Shown here in pieces: positions 24,728-34,429 of a DNA stretch of 64,000 nucleotides. The translations under genes were made by a program, and so were the position numbers. The DNA comes from CANKHA01 sp963731585 (GTDB lineage Bacteria > Pseudomonadota > Alphaproteobacteria > Rhizobiales > Xanthobacteraceae). The notes beneath the pieces are model-generated. The model searched no databases and was not told the DNA's origin. It worked only from the letters and a program-made list of their open reading frames with translations. Positions within the stretch are counted from its first letter, which is position 1, and each line of letters begins with the position of its first letter. Location of the stretch: the NCBI GenBank assembly GCA_963731585.1, contig CAVSWC010000003.1, positions 1,166,190 through 1,230,189 of the forward strand. Direction: 5' to 3'.

Positions 24728-26218
24728 ATGTTTCTCATTGCCATTGACCAGGGGACCACCTCGACCCGCGCCATAGTCTTCGACGCTGAGCTCCGCGCCG
24801 TGGCCAGCGCGCAGGAGGAGTTGCGGCAGCTCTATCCGGCGCCCGGCTGGGTGGAGCACGACCCGGAGGAAATCTGGGCTGCCACCGTTGCGACCGTCCG
24901 CGCGGCCATGCTGCGCGCCGATGCCTCAGCGCGCGACGTCGCCGCCATTGGCATCACCAACCAGCGCGAGACCGCCATTGTCTGGGACCGCGAGAGCGGC
25001 AAGCCGATCCACAACGCCATTGTGTGGCAGGACCGCCGCACCGACGATGTATGCGCAAGCCTGCGTGCGGCGTCGCACGAGACCGCCATCCAGCGGAAGA
25101 CCGGGCTCCTGCTCGATCCCTATTTCTCAGCGACCAAGATCGGATGGCTGCTCGATCGCGTCGAGGGCGCACGCCGCCTCGGCGAGGAAGGGCGCCTCGC
25201 CTTCGGCACGGTCGATTCGTTTCTGCTGTGGCGGCTGACCGGTGGCCGCGTCCATGCGACCGACGCGACCAACGCCGCGCGCACGCTTCTGTTTGATATC
25301 CACAACGGATGCTGGGACGAGGCGCTCACCGATCTGTTCCGGGTGCCGATGCCGATGCTGCCGGTGGTGCGCGACTGCGCCGCTGATTTCGGGCACACCG
25401 ACCCGAGGCTGTTCGGCGGCGCGATCCGCATTGCCGGCATCGCCGGCGACCAGCAGGCGGCGACGATTGGGCAGGGTTGCCTGTCGCCCGGCATGATGAA
25501 AGCCACCTACGGCACCGGCTGCTTCGCGCTCCTAAATACCGGCGCGGAGCCCGTCGCCTCGCGCAATCGGCTGCTCACCACCATTGCCTATCAGATCGGG
25601 GGCAAACGCACCTACGCGCTCGAAGGCGCGATCTTCGTGGCCGGCGCGGCGGTGCAATGGCTGCGCGACAGCCTCGGCCTGATCCGGGCCGCCGACGAGC
25701 TGGATGGTCTTGCGGCCCGCGCCGACCCGGCTGAGCAGGTCTACCTCGTCCCGGCCTTCGTCGGACTCGGGGCGCCGTGGTGGGACGCGAACGCGCGCGC
25801 CGCGATCTACGGGCTCACCCGCAAGTCGGGCGCGGCGGAGCTCGCCCGCGCGGTGGTGGAGGCGGTCGGCTATCAGACGCGCGATCTCCTGGTCGCCATG
25901 CAGGCTGATTGGCCGTCCGCGGCGAGCGGCGCGACGGTGCTGCGCGTTGACGGCGGGATGACCGCGAGCCCTGCGACCCTGCAGTTTCTCGCCGACATCA
26001 TCGGTGCGCCAGTCGACCGCCCCACCGTCATGGAGACCACGGCGCTCGGCGCCGCCTATCTCGCGGGCTTCCAGGCCGGCATCTGCCCGGATTTCGAAAC
26101 CTTCGGCCGCACGTGGCGGCTGGATCGCCGGTTCGTGCCCGAGATGGCGCCTGACGTGCGCGAACGCAAATACGCTGGCTGGCTCGACGTGGTGCGGCGC
26201 ACGACCACCACCGCTTGA
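24728..26218 (+). CDS. glpK: Glycerol kinase GlpK
   Basis: A 496-residue FGGY-family kinase that phosphorylates glycerol to glycerol 3-phosphate. The N-terminus LIAIDQGTTSTRAIVFD is the diagnostic ATP site. ITNQRETAIVWDRESG, IVWQDRRT, ATDATNAARTLLFDI, GDQQAATIGQ, KATYGTGCFALLNTG and DGGMTASPATLQFLADI complete the GlpK pattern. Length is normal. ATG 24728 directly follows an in-frame GTG at 24725. No other glycerol genes are adjacent, so it is a single-gene unit, divergent from the tct operon. Confidence 0.97.
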   Translation: MFLIAIDQGTTSTRAIVFDAELRAVASAQEELRQLYPAPGWVEHDPEEIWAATVATVRAAMLRADASARDVAAIGITNQRETAIVWDRESGKPIHNAIVWQDRRTDDVCASLRAASHETAIQRKTGLLLDPYFSATKIGWLLDRVEGARRLGEEGRLAFGTVDSFLLWRLTGGRVHATDATNAARTLLFDIHNGCWDEALTDLFRVPMPMLPVVRDCAADFGHTDPRLFGGAIRIAGIAGDQQAATIGQGCLSPGMMKATYGTGCFALLNTGAEPVASRNRLLTTIAYQIGGKRTYALEGAIFVAGAAVQWLRDSLGLIRAADELDGLAARADPAEQVYLVPAFVGLGAPWWDANARAAIYGLTRKSGAAELARAVVEAVGYQTRDLLVAMQADWPSAASGATVLRVDGGMTASPATLQFLADIIGAPVDRPTVMETTALGAAYLAGFQAGICPDFETFGRTWRLDRRFVPEMAPDVRERKYAGWLDVVRRTTTTA

Positions 26219-26444
26219 ATCGATGCCGCCGCACCGGTGCCGGCACCCTCGAAACGATCGCGCGCGCTCACCGGGTCACCAATCTTCTCGTCTCTCCGGG
26301 CGAGAGGTTCGCTCTCTCCCAAAATAGCCATGGACGCCGCCGCCTTGGCATCTTATTCGGCGGATACCAAATCGGAAATCGCGGGTAGGATGCGGTCTTT
26401 ACCTTCGCCGGTTACTTGCGCAGTTGCACAACGTGGGGGAGAAA

Positions 26445-27933
26445 TTGGATTACGACGTTGTCGTGGTAGGCGCAGGAAACGCTGCGTTGTGCGCGGCGCT
26501 TGCCGCCAATGAAGCCGGAGCAAAAGTCCTCGTCATCGAGCGCGCCCCGCAGGAGGAATATGGCGGCAACAGCCGATTCAGCTCCGGTTCGATGCGCTTT
26601 GCCTACAATAGCGCAGACGATCTTCGGCCAATCCTGAAGGATCTGAGCGACGCCGAATTCGCGCAGCTGGATTTCGGCAGCTATCCCGAAGAAGCCTTCT
26701 TCGACGATATGTTTCGCATCACCAATTACCGGACCGACCCCGCAGCTCTGCGAGCAACTGGTGAAAGGCTCCTACGGCGCGGCAAAATGGCTGGCCGAGA
26801 AGGGCGTCCGATTCCTTCCGCGATTGACCCACGCCTACAAGGACGGCGACATTTTCAAAATGTCGCCGGGGCTTTCAAGCGAGGTTGTCGGCGGGGGTGA
26901 TGGGCTCGTCGAGAGAGAAGTTCAGCTTGCGCTGAAAAACGGCGTCGAAATCCGCTATCACACGCGCGCGATATCCCTGATCTTCGACGGCCATACAGTC
27001 AAAGGTGTGCGCGTCAAGTCGCTGGGTGCGATCTCGGAGATCAAGGCGAGCGCCGTTGTTCTCGCCTGCGGCGGCTTCGAGGCAAACCCGGAATGGCGCG
27101 CGCGTTATCTCGGTCCGGGTTGGGATCTCGTGAAGGTCCGCGGCACGCGCTTCAATACCGGTGATGGCCTGAAGATGGCGCTCGATATCGGCGCCGCGCC
27201 TTTCGGCAACTGGAGCGGCTGCAACGCCGTCGCCTGGGACGCCAACGCGCCCGAGTTCGGCGACCTTGTGGTGATGAGCGGCTTCCAGAAGCACTCCTAT
27301 CCATACGGCATCATGGTCAATGCCGACGGCAAGCGCTTCGCCGACGAAGGGGCCGACGTCAAACACTATACCTACGGCAAATACGGCGACATGCTGATGG
27401 ACCAGCCCGGACAGGTTGCCTGGCAGGTCTTCGACAACAAGGTCTTGCACCTGTTGCGTGAGGATTACCGTATCAAGCAGGTCTCGAAGGTGCGGGCCGA
27501 CAGCCTCGAGGAGCTGGCAAGCAAAATGGAAGGCGTCGATGCTGAAGCGTTCCTTGCGGAGGTGCACGCCTTCAACGCGGCTGTTCAGAGCGACCGCCCG
27601 TTCAAGTCGGGTGCGATGGATGGACGCTCAACTGTCGGATTGGCCATCCCGAAATCCAACTGGGCGCTCAAAATCGACGAGCCGCCATTCGAGGCCTACC
27701 ATGTCGCCTGCGGCATCACGTTCACATTTGGCGGGCTGCGGATCGAGGCTCAAACAGGGCAGGTGGTCGACCTCGATCTTCAGCCGATTCCCGGGCTCTA
27801 TGCCGCCGGCGAAATGGTCGGAGGCATCTTCAGCGTGAACTACCCGGGTGGAACGGGGCTCACCTCGGGAGCGGTTTTCGGAAGATTGGCGGGTGGCTCG
27901 GCGGCTCGCGAGGCGCTCGGGCAGGCGTCCTGA
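26445..27933 (+). CDS. FAD-dependent oxidoreductase, tricarballylate dehydrogenase (TcuA)-like (one frameshift)
   Basis: After removing one extra base near 26742, this is a 495-residue flavoprotein of the fumarate reductase flavoprotein fold. The FAD motif is YDVVVVGAGNAALCAALAA, followed by VIERAPQEEYGGNSRFSSG. The C-terminus holds the second FAD segment GLYAAGEMVGGIFSVNYPGGTGL. The start is taken as TTG at 26445 after GGGGGAG, which matches family N-termini that begin at the nucleotide-binding strand. TcuA oxidises tricarballylate to aconitate. Whether this protein uses that substrate is unknown. A tctC-type gene follows 243 bases downstream. The fold is firm, the substrate is inference. 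Confidence 0.8.
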
Positions 27934-28176
27934 CCGACGGGATGCATCGCGAGGCTTTGGGCTTCGCATGAAAAAATAACATCGATCGAGCCAAACTTCC
28001 ATTTGTTTCAGCAAGCCAGCCTGACTACTGTCTGTCGAGGGGCGGGCGGTGATGGGGCCCGTTGCAGAGGGCGTGTTCCGCGTGTGCGAGGAGCGCATCC
28101 AGGACACGCCGTGCAATGCGGTCAATCATATCCGCTCGCAGCAAATGCCGTGTCAGTCCAATAACAGGAGGACCGC

Positions 28177-29413
28177 ATGTCTTGCAGGGCACTTACGTGG
28201 AGTATTCTGGGGAGCGCGGCAATCGTATCGCTCGGCGTCCCTTCGGCCGCACTTTCACAATCCGAGGCCGATTTCTTCAAGGGGAAAACAGTCAATTACG
28301 TCATCGCGACTGCGCCGGGTGGCGGCTATGACTATTACGGCCGTCTCGTCGCGGAATACATGCAGAAGCACATTCCCGGCTCGACCTTCGTGGTCCGCAA
28401 CATGCCGGGCGCAGGCCACATCATCGGGACAAACTTCATCTACGCCAGCAAGCCCGACGGCCTGACCATCGGCACCTTCAACACCGGTCTGATCTACAAC
28501 CAGCTGGTCGGCGTCGATAGCTTGAAGGCCGATTTGACCAAGATGTCCTGGATTGGCAAGGCATCGACCGATCCGCGCGCCTTCGTCATCAGCGCAAACT
28601 CTCCAATCAAGACCTTCGCCGATCTACAGGCCTCGCAGCAGATCATCTTTTCGACGTCCGGCGTCGGCAGCGGTGGTTATGCGGAAACCAAGGTTCTGAG
28701 CGAAATGCTGAACCTGCCGATCAGGCTGGTCACCGGCTATAACGGCAACGACGACCAGCTTGCGATGCGGCGCGGCGAGGTCACCGGCACCATCAACACC
28801 CGGTCTTCCTGGGATGCCTTCGTCAAGAACGGATACGCCCGCTACCTCGTCCAGATCGGCGGCCGCGATAAGGACGTGCCGCAGCTCTCGAGCTTCGTGA
28901 AGGGTGACGATGCGAAGGCTGTGGTCGCGCTGATCGCGTCGCAGGGTGAAATCGGACGCCTGACGGCCGGCCCGCCCGGCATTCCGCCCGCCCGTCTGGA
29001 GTTCCTGCGAAACGCATACAAGGCGGCCATGGAGGACAAAGAGTTGCAGGACAAGGCCGCCAAGGGCGGCCGTCCTGATCGAGCCGCTCTATGGCGCCGA
29101 TGTGGAGAAGATGGTGAAGACCTCGCTCGTCCAGTCTCCGAAGACCGTCGAAACTCTGAAGAAAGCGCTCACCGAAGTGGAGAATCCCGGCGCGCTCAAG
29201 GCCGTCGGTCCGCTGCTGAAAATCGAAGACGGCAAGAAGATCACCTTCAACGGTGCGGACGGCAAGCCGGTGAGCATGGAAGTCAGCGGCTCGCGCACCA
29301 AGGTCACCATCGCCGGGCAGGAAGCGCAACGCAATCAACTCAAGGTCGGGCAAACCTGCGAGATCGCCTATGTGGCGAATGCGCCTGAGCCCACCACGGT
29401 CGCGTGCCAGTAA
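28177..29413 (+). CDS. TctC/Bug-family solute-binding protein 3 with C-terminal extension (one frameshift)
   Basis: Corrected for one extra base near 29068, this is a 411-residue protein. A signal peptide ends near AALSQSEA. TctC motifs are ATAPGGGYDYYGRLV and PGSTFVVRNMPGAGHIIGTN. It is about 70 residues longer than its relative at 56578. The extra end (from GPLLKIEDGKKITFNGADG to TTVACQ) looks like a small beta-rich domain with one cysteine near EIAYV and one at the end. A GGAGG ribosome site supports the start. It is closest in motifs to the protein at 56578. The ligand is unknown. Confidence 0.82.
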
Positions 29414-29435
29414 CACTTACGCACCGCCAACAGCG

Positions 29436-29462
29436 AGCCGCCGGGAACATTTCCCGGCGGCT
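29436..29462. terminator. Strong hairpin after tctC 3
   Basis: A perfect 12-base-pair stem, AGCCGCCGGGAA with TTCCCGGCGGCT, closes a three-base loop 23 bases after the tctC stop. No T-run follows, so it may reduce read-through or protect the 3' end rather than stop transcription fully. Confidence 0.6.
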
Positions 29463-29499
29463 TATCTGATCAGGAATACCAACGGGGAGGGACGCAATC

Positions 29500-30477
29500 T
29501 TGTCCAGCCGACTGTCGCTCACGCTGGCCTGCGCCGACATGGAGATCATCCGCCCCTTGAAGGAGGGCAAGGTCCGGCCGGAAGGGATAGACCTGACGAT
29601 GGTGACCAATATGGATTCGATCGAGCGCCACTCGCGTTTCCTGCAGGGGCATGAGTTCGACATTGCGGAAATCTCGCTCTCCTCTTTTGTCATCGCGCGC
29701 GACCATGGGTTCCCATACTCCGCCATTCCCGTCTTTATGAGTCGGCGTTTCGGCCATGGCTTTATTTACATCAACACGGGCAAAGGCATTCGCGCACCAG
29801 CCGATCTGGCCGGCCGCAAGGTTGGCGTCAAGCAATTGCAATTCACCGTCAACGTCCTGATCCGCGGCATCCTTCAGCACGACTACGGTGTGCCGCCTAC
29901 ATCGATCGAATGGTTTACCGAGCTCGACGAGATCATGGAATTCGCGCCGCCGCCTGGCATGAAAATACACCGGCTCGGCAAAGGTAAGTCCGTCGAAAAG
30001 ATGCTGGCCGAGGGAGAGCTCGACGCGATGATGCATCCCGACCGTATCGAACCGATCCGGCAAGGCGACCCGCGCGTCGCACAGCTATTTCCAAATTTCA
30101 AGGAAGAGGAGATCGGCTATTTCCGCAAGACCGGCATGTTTCCGATCATGCACCTCATGGCCATCAGGCAGGAGGTCGCGGAGGCGCATCCATGGGCCGC
30201 GAGCAGCTTATTCAATGCCTTCAATGAAGCGAAAAAAATCGCCATGAAGCGCATGGAGAGCCCGCGCAGCGTGCCGCTCGTCTGGTATCGCGCGGCCTGG
30301 GAGGAGCAGGAGGAGATCGTCGGCAAAGATCCCTGGGAATATGGCGCCACCGAACGGAACGTAAAAAGCATCAATACCGTAACCGGTTATGCGCACGAAC
30401 AGGGCCTGACCAGGCGGAAGTTCACGTTCGACGACCTGTTCCCGCAATTTGCTCCAGCGCTGCAAGCCGGGGGATGA
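29500..30477 (+). CDS. Pht5-like substrate-binding or decarboxylase-family protein 1
   Basis: A 325-residue protein of the 4,5-dihydroxyphthalate decarboxylase (Pht5)-like group, which shares the NMT1/periplasmic-binding fold. It begins LSLTLACADMEIIRPLKEG and has GIDLTMVTNM and EFDIAEISLSSFV near the N-terminus. The start is TTG at 29500, chosen because GGGGAGG lies nine bases before it and no ATG is near. There is no signal peptide, so it is either cytoplasmic or an enzyme. A homologue begins at 63566. Position within a catabolic unit supports a role with aromatic or dicarboxylic substrates. Function is unproven. Confidence 0.78.
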   Translation: MSSRLSLTLACADMEIIRPLKEGKVRPEGIDLTMVTNMDSIERHSRFLQGHEFDIAEISLSSFVIARDHGFPYSAIPVFMSRRFGHGFIYINTGKGIRAPADLAGRKVGVKQLQFTVNVLIRGILQHDYGVPPTSIEWFTELDEIMEFAPPPGMKIHRLGKGKSVEKMLAEGELDAMMHPDRIEPIRQGDPRVAQLFPNFKEEEIGYFRKTGMFPIMHLMAIRQEVAEAHPWAASSLFNAFNEAKKIAMKRMESPRSVPLVWYRAAWEEQEEIVGKDPWEYGATERNVKSINTVTGYAHEQGLTRRKFTFDDLFPQFAPALQAGG

Positions 30478-30520
30478 GGCTGCCGCGGTTCACTGCCGAT
30501 ATTTACAATAGGAAATCGTC

Positions 30521-31594
30521 ATGACTCTGATTTTGTCGAACGACGACGTCGAGCTGTTGCTGACCATGCCGGAATGCATCGCAGCGCTGGAGGAAGCCTA
30601 TGTAGAGCTCGCGGAGGGCCGCGGCCTGTCGCGCACGCGTTCCGACTGCCTGGTGCCGACGGGACAGGATGGCGCCCACTACAGCCTGAAATCGATGGAT
30701 GGCGTGATTCCGAAATTGGGGATCGGCGCGGTCCGCATCAATTCCGACATCATCACCATGCCGACGGTCGGCAACAGCGTGCGCCGCGAGAAAGTGCCGG
30801 CCGCGCCGAACGACCGCTACGTCGGGCTGGTTCTGCTGTTCTCCATCTACAACGGCGAACCGCTGGCGATCCTGCCGGACGGCATCATGCAGCGCTTCCG
30901 AGTCGGCGCCGCCAGTGGCCTTGGCGTCAAATACCTTTCCCGCAAGAACTCCAAGACGGTCGGTATCATCGGGGCGGGCGGGCAGGCCGGAACGCAGTTG
31001 ATGGCCGCCTGCGCCGTCCGCGACATCGAGAAGATCCGTTGCTTCAGCCCTAATCCGGAAAGGCGCCAAGCCTTCTGCAAGGAGATGAGCAGGATCCTCA
31101 ACGTCGAGGTGCAGCCGGTCGACCAGCCGGAAGCCGCCGTGAAGGGCGCCGATATCGCGCTCTGCGCCACCAGCAGCGAAGACGCAGTTTTCTTCGCGCC
31201 GTGGGTCGAGACCGGCATGCATATGGGTTCAATCAGACGGCCGGAGATCGAAATGGACGCGCTCAGGAAGGCCGACCGGGTAGCGATCCACTCGCGGGAC
31301 ATCTCGCCGATCATCGAGGTCAGCGTTGAACTGAAAAGTGAGTTAGGCGTCAGCGAACGCAAAAGCCTCAAGCCGGGTGATGTCGATATCACCAAATTCC
31401 CCACCATCGCCGAGGTGATCGCCGGCCAGGCGAAGGGCCGCCAGGGCGATTCCGAGATCACCTGTTTCCTGAACAATCTCGGCCTTGGCTATCAATTCGC
31501 GGCCGCCGGCTCGGTGGTCTACCGCAAGGCCAAGGAGAAGGGCGTTGGCAACGATCTGCCGACCGACTGGTTTACCGAAAGCATAAAACCGTAA
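30521..31594 (+). CDS. Ornithine cyclodeaminase/mu-crystallin family protein
   Basis: A 357-residue NAD(P)-dependent protein. It shows family segments MPECIAALEEAYVEL near residue 18 and the substrate-side DGIMQRFRVGAASGL near residue 120. The nucleotide fold begins KTVGIIGAGGQAGTQLMAAC, and ALCATSSEDAVFFAPWVETGMHMGSI continues it. Members include ornithine cyclodeaminase, alanine dehydrogenase and ketimine reductase, so the exact reaction cannot be read from sequence. It follows the Pht5-like gene by 43 bases and precedes two DJ-1 genes, in what looks like one transcript. Confidence 0.85.
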   Translation: MTLILSNDDVELLLTMPECIAALEEAYVELAEGRGLSRTRSDCLVPTGQDGAHYSLKSMDGVIPKLGIGAVRINSDIITMPTVGNSVRREKVPAAPNDRYVGLVLLFSIYNGEPLAILPDGIMQRFRVGAASGLGVKYLSRKNSKTVGIIGAGGQAGTQLMAACAVRDIEKIRCFSPNPERRQAFCKEMSRILNVEVQPVDQPEAAVKGADIALCATSSEDAVFFAPWVETGMHMGSIRRPEIEMDALRKADRVAIHSRDISPIIEVSVELKSELGVSERKSLKPGDVDITKFPTIAEVIAGQAKGRQGDSEITCFLNNLGLGYQFAAAGSVVYRKAKEKGVGNDLPTDWFTESIKP

Positions 31595-31678
31595 ACGGGA
31601 TCGCATGCCGAGTAAAAAATACCATTTGTTGCAACCTGCCAGGAGCCATACCGTGTTGCGGTTGGTGGAGAAACGGCC

Positions 31679-32258
31679 ATGCCCAAAGTATTGATCATCA
31701 GCGGGGACGGGAGCGGCCCGGAGGCGGAATACGGCCTGTTCCGCATGCGCGAGGAGCGCATCGAGGTCACGGTGGCGGCGCCAGCGAAGAAGACGCTGCT
31801 GACCGTCTTTCAGCAGCAGGAACCGGGCTGGGATCATGGGATCGAACGTCCCTGGTATCCGCTGCGCGTCGATGCGGCCTTCGATGAGGTCGACCCGGAA
31901 AATTATGACGGTCTGCTGCTTCCCGGCGGGCGGGCCCCCGTGTATCTGCGCAACTTCCCCAGCTGTATCGGTCTGATCCGGCATTTTCTCGAGACGCAGA
32001 AACCGATATCCGCCATCTGCCGTGGCCCGATCCTCCTCGTTACCGCCGGAGTCACGGGCAAGCGCATGACCGGACATCCGCTCATTCGGCCTCGCCTCGA
32101 GATGGGCGGCTGCACGTTCATCGAATCCCGAAGCCGAGCCGGTACGCGATGGCAATATCGTGACCGTGAGCGGGCGGCCGTACCAGCACATCTGGGTGCG
32201 TGAATTTCTGTCCCTGCTGCGCGGGCAAGGGCGGGTGAAACTCAGGCGGAGGGCCTGA
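31679..32258 (+). CDS. DJ-1/PfpI family protein 1 (one frameshift)
   Basis: With one extra base near 32127 removed, the protein has 192 residues. The DJ-1/PfpI fold is shown by DGLLLPGGRAPVYLR and the nucleophile elbow ISAICRGPILLV, with the cysteine at about residue 118. The corrected C-terminus continues NIVTVSGRPYQHIWVREFL. The next DJ-1 gene begins two bases after its stop. Family members include isonitrile hydratases, glyoxalases and proteases, and no specific one is supported here. Confidence 0.83.
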
Positions 32259-32260
32259 CG

Positions 32261-32863
32261 ATGGCGCGAATTTTATTCCTGCTCGCCGAGTCCACCAGTT
32301 CGGGCATTCATGATTACGCCTATTATCGAATGCTGGAAGAGGGCCATGAAATCGTCATCGCCGCGGCGGCGAAGAAGCCGACGCGAACGGTGGTCATCTT
32401 CGCGGGAGGGGCTGCCGGCGACGTCGACACGTTTGAGCAAAGGGAAGGCTGGATCATTGACGTCGATGTTGCCTTCGATGATGTCGATCCGGCCAATTTC
32501 GACGCTTGTGTCATTCCCGGAGGGCCTGGCCCCGAATATCTGCGTGCCAACCGCAAATGCGTGGAGATCGTCCGGCACTTCGTCGAAAACGACAAGCCGG
32601 TGACCGGCATCTGTCACGGGCCGAACGTCATTCTGGAGGCGCTTCATCAGTCGGGAATCAAGAAAAAGCGGATCAGCGCAAACGTCGTACTCGAAGCCGA
32701 CGTGCGTGCGGCAGGATGCATCTGGGTGCATGAGCCCGGAAAAGCCGTGACGGACGGCAATCTGGTCACCGCCTGGCGCCGGCCCGACTACGATGTATGG
32801 ATGCGAGATTTTGTCACGCTTCTGCGGGGACGCGGACTGAACGGCAGTCACCATGACGGGTGA
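32261..32863 (+). CDS. DJ-1/PfpI family protein 2
   Basis: A 200-residue protein with DACVIPGGPGPEYLR and the elbow VTGICHGPNVILEA, keeping the catalytic cysteine at about residue 119 and the adjacent histidine. The start follows a GGAGGG site that lies in the end of the upstream DJ-1 gene. The two proteins align end to end but differ beside the nucleophile (CR against CH), so they may form a heteromer or act on successive substrates. It is last in the apparent unit that starts at 26445. Confidence 0.87.
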   Translation: MARILFLLAESTSSGIHDYAYYRMLEEGHEIVIAAAAKKPTRTVVIFAGGAAGDVDTFEQREGWIIDVDVAFDDVDPANFDACVIPGGPGPEYLRANRKCVEIVRHFVENDKPVTGICHGPNVILEALHQSGIKKKRISANVVLEADVRAAGCIWVHEPGKAVTDGNLVTAWRRPDYDVWMRDFVTLLRGRGLNGSHHDG

Positions 32864-33071
32864 GTTGGTTGTCGATGACACCGCTGGATATCGGTTTGCG
32901 GTTTGCAGCCTACCGCTGGAGCGAACGCGTGAACCTTCAAGCCGAACAATCCGCTCTCGACCAATCGGCGTTAGACGGGCATTCGTGAACGTTCATCCGG
33001 TCTCCGGGACGCCTCAGCAACGTCAGCTTCCCGGGTTCCGACCGGATGGAAAACCTATTGAAGGCTCACAG

Positions 33072-34070
33072 CTAATTTAGCGCAGCAGTGTTTTGCTTTT
33101 TGAGCTCGGCTATGTCCTGCTGCAACCGTTCGATCATACTTTTCATCTGTCTCAGCTCCCGCTGAAGGTCATTGGAAACAGTGTCTCCCACCGCTTTGGC
33201 GATAGTCTCATTTGCCAGGGCTTCAATTGCTGCCGTCGCTATGGCTCTCACCTGCCCAAGCGTGGCGGCATCGCTGTTTGCCACGCCATGCTGAACATTG
33301 ACGATGCGTCGACGGGCCGTGTTGGTGCCAACCGAAACGGTGTCGGCAACGTTTGCGAGCGAACTGCTGCCAAGCGCCACCGATCTGGGCTTAGTAGCAA
33401 CGGCTCCTTGCCCCAGCGCCAGCGAGCCGTTTGCGCTTGCCTTTGCAAAACGGCCCACCGCCGTGCTGCTGTCTGCCAACGCTTGCGCGTCGGTGCCTAT
33501 AGCCGTACTGGCGAACGTTGTGTTGGTGTTGAACCCGACAGAGGTGCCGAAGTCGTCGCTGAGACTTCTCTGCCCGATTGCAATTGACCGATAACCCTGC
33601 GCCTTAGCGCCTGGAATGTTGTCATTGCTGCCACCAATCGCGATGCTGTAGTCACCGAGACCGGAGGGAGCGGTCACGGGACTCACTCCGCCGCCGATTA
33701 CGGTTGAGTGAACCCCGGTTCCACCGCGCCCGGCTGAGGCTCCGACAAGTGTCGCACCGGCGGCTATAACACCCGCGCCGCTAGCCCCACCGATTGCGGT
33801 GGCGTACGCGCCTTTAGCCTCAGCGCCGTAACCGAAGGCCGTGCTGCCGTACCCCGGCGATTCGGCGCCAAGGCCGACTGCTGTGGAAAAAGAGCCTGAC
33901 GCGTTGGCCTGACAATTGCCTGTCGCGAGCAGGGAAGTATTAGGTGAACTGCCTGAGTTGCAGCCCGCCATTGCCGGCGCGGAGAAAAGGACCACTGCGC
34001 CAATAGCAACGGCGCAACTTACAAACGATGCGATGCGACGCGAGCCAAAAGTCGAACGAATGTACGACAT
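33072..34070 (-). CDS. YadA-like trimeric autotransporter head-stalk protein without anchor
   Basis: A 332-residue secreted protein. The start is MSYIRSTFGSRR, with AGGGG six bases upstream. A signal peptide ends at PAMAG. Residues 55-225 are YadA head repeats (GSFSTAVGLGAESPG, GSTAFGYGAEAKG, YRSIAIGQRSL, SSTAVGRFAKAS, GSLALGQGAVATK). A neck motif, RRIVNVQHGVANSDAATLGQV, is followed by a coiled coil (LRQMKSMIERLQQDIAELKK). The gene then stops. The usual C-terminal four-strand membrane anchor of about 70 residues is missing, so the product may be released or attached by another protein. Base composition is less GC-rich than its neighbours. Confidence 0.85.
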   Translation of the reverse strand: MSYIRSTFGSRRIASFVSCAVAIGAVVLFSAPAMAGCNSGSSPNTSLLATGNCQANASGSFSTAVGLGAESPGYGSTAFGYGAEAKGAYATAIGGASGAGVIAAGATLVGASAGRGGTGVHSTVIGGGVSPVTAPSGLGDYSIAIGGSNDNIPGAKAQGYRSIAIGQRSLSDDFGTSVGFNTNTTFASTAIGTDAQALADSSTAVGRFAKASANGSLALGQGAVATKPRSVALGSSSLANVADTVSVGTNTARRRIVNVQHGVANSDAATLGQVRAIATAAIEALANETIAKAVGDTVSNDLQRELRQMKSMIERLQQDIAELKKQNTAALN

Positions 34071-34429
34071 GGCAGCCCCTTTGGTTGCGGCCCCTGCGGC
34101 GCGGGGGTACCGACTTTGAGTATATACGGCAACCTGGTCACGACCAGCCACCATGCCGCATAGCGAGAAAGGCGTGGCAACTATCGAGTTCGAAATTGGC
34201 GAAGTTTATCGAGGCTCTCACTATGAGAGACTAAAGCTGGCATGGCACAATTCGACGTTTGCAACACCGTCAGTGTGGTATCAGTGCGGGACTGATGTTG
34301 GGGCGATGCCGAACCTCATGCCAGGCGAACAGAAGCTTCGTCGTTGTTCAGCAACCATGCTCAGACCTTTTCCTGCCTAACGACACACCGGATGTCCTGC
34401 TCAAGAGTGCCTAATCCCGAGGACCTTCC
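34071..34429. other. Intergenic region, nothing recognised
   Basis: This 359-base stretch separates the adhesin gene from the divergent flavin monooxygenase gene. It is AT-richer than the rest. A 75-codon frame at 34153-34380 on the plus strand has no ribosome site or recognisable motif, and I do not call it a gene. The region must hold the promoters of both flanking genes. Confidence 0.6.

Noticed and set aside
24533..24859. A 108-codon minus-strand frame upstream of tctC
   Set aside because: Most of it lies in glpK and the intergenic region. Only the end, a phnD remnant from 24592, is meaningful.
34153..34380. A 75-codon plus-strand frame before the monooxygenase
   Set aside because: No ribosome site, no motif, and codon use unlike the neighbours.
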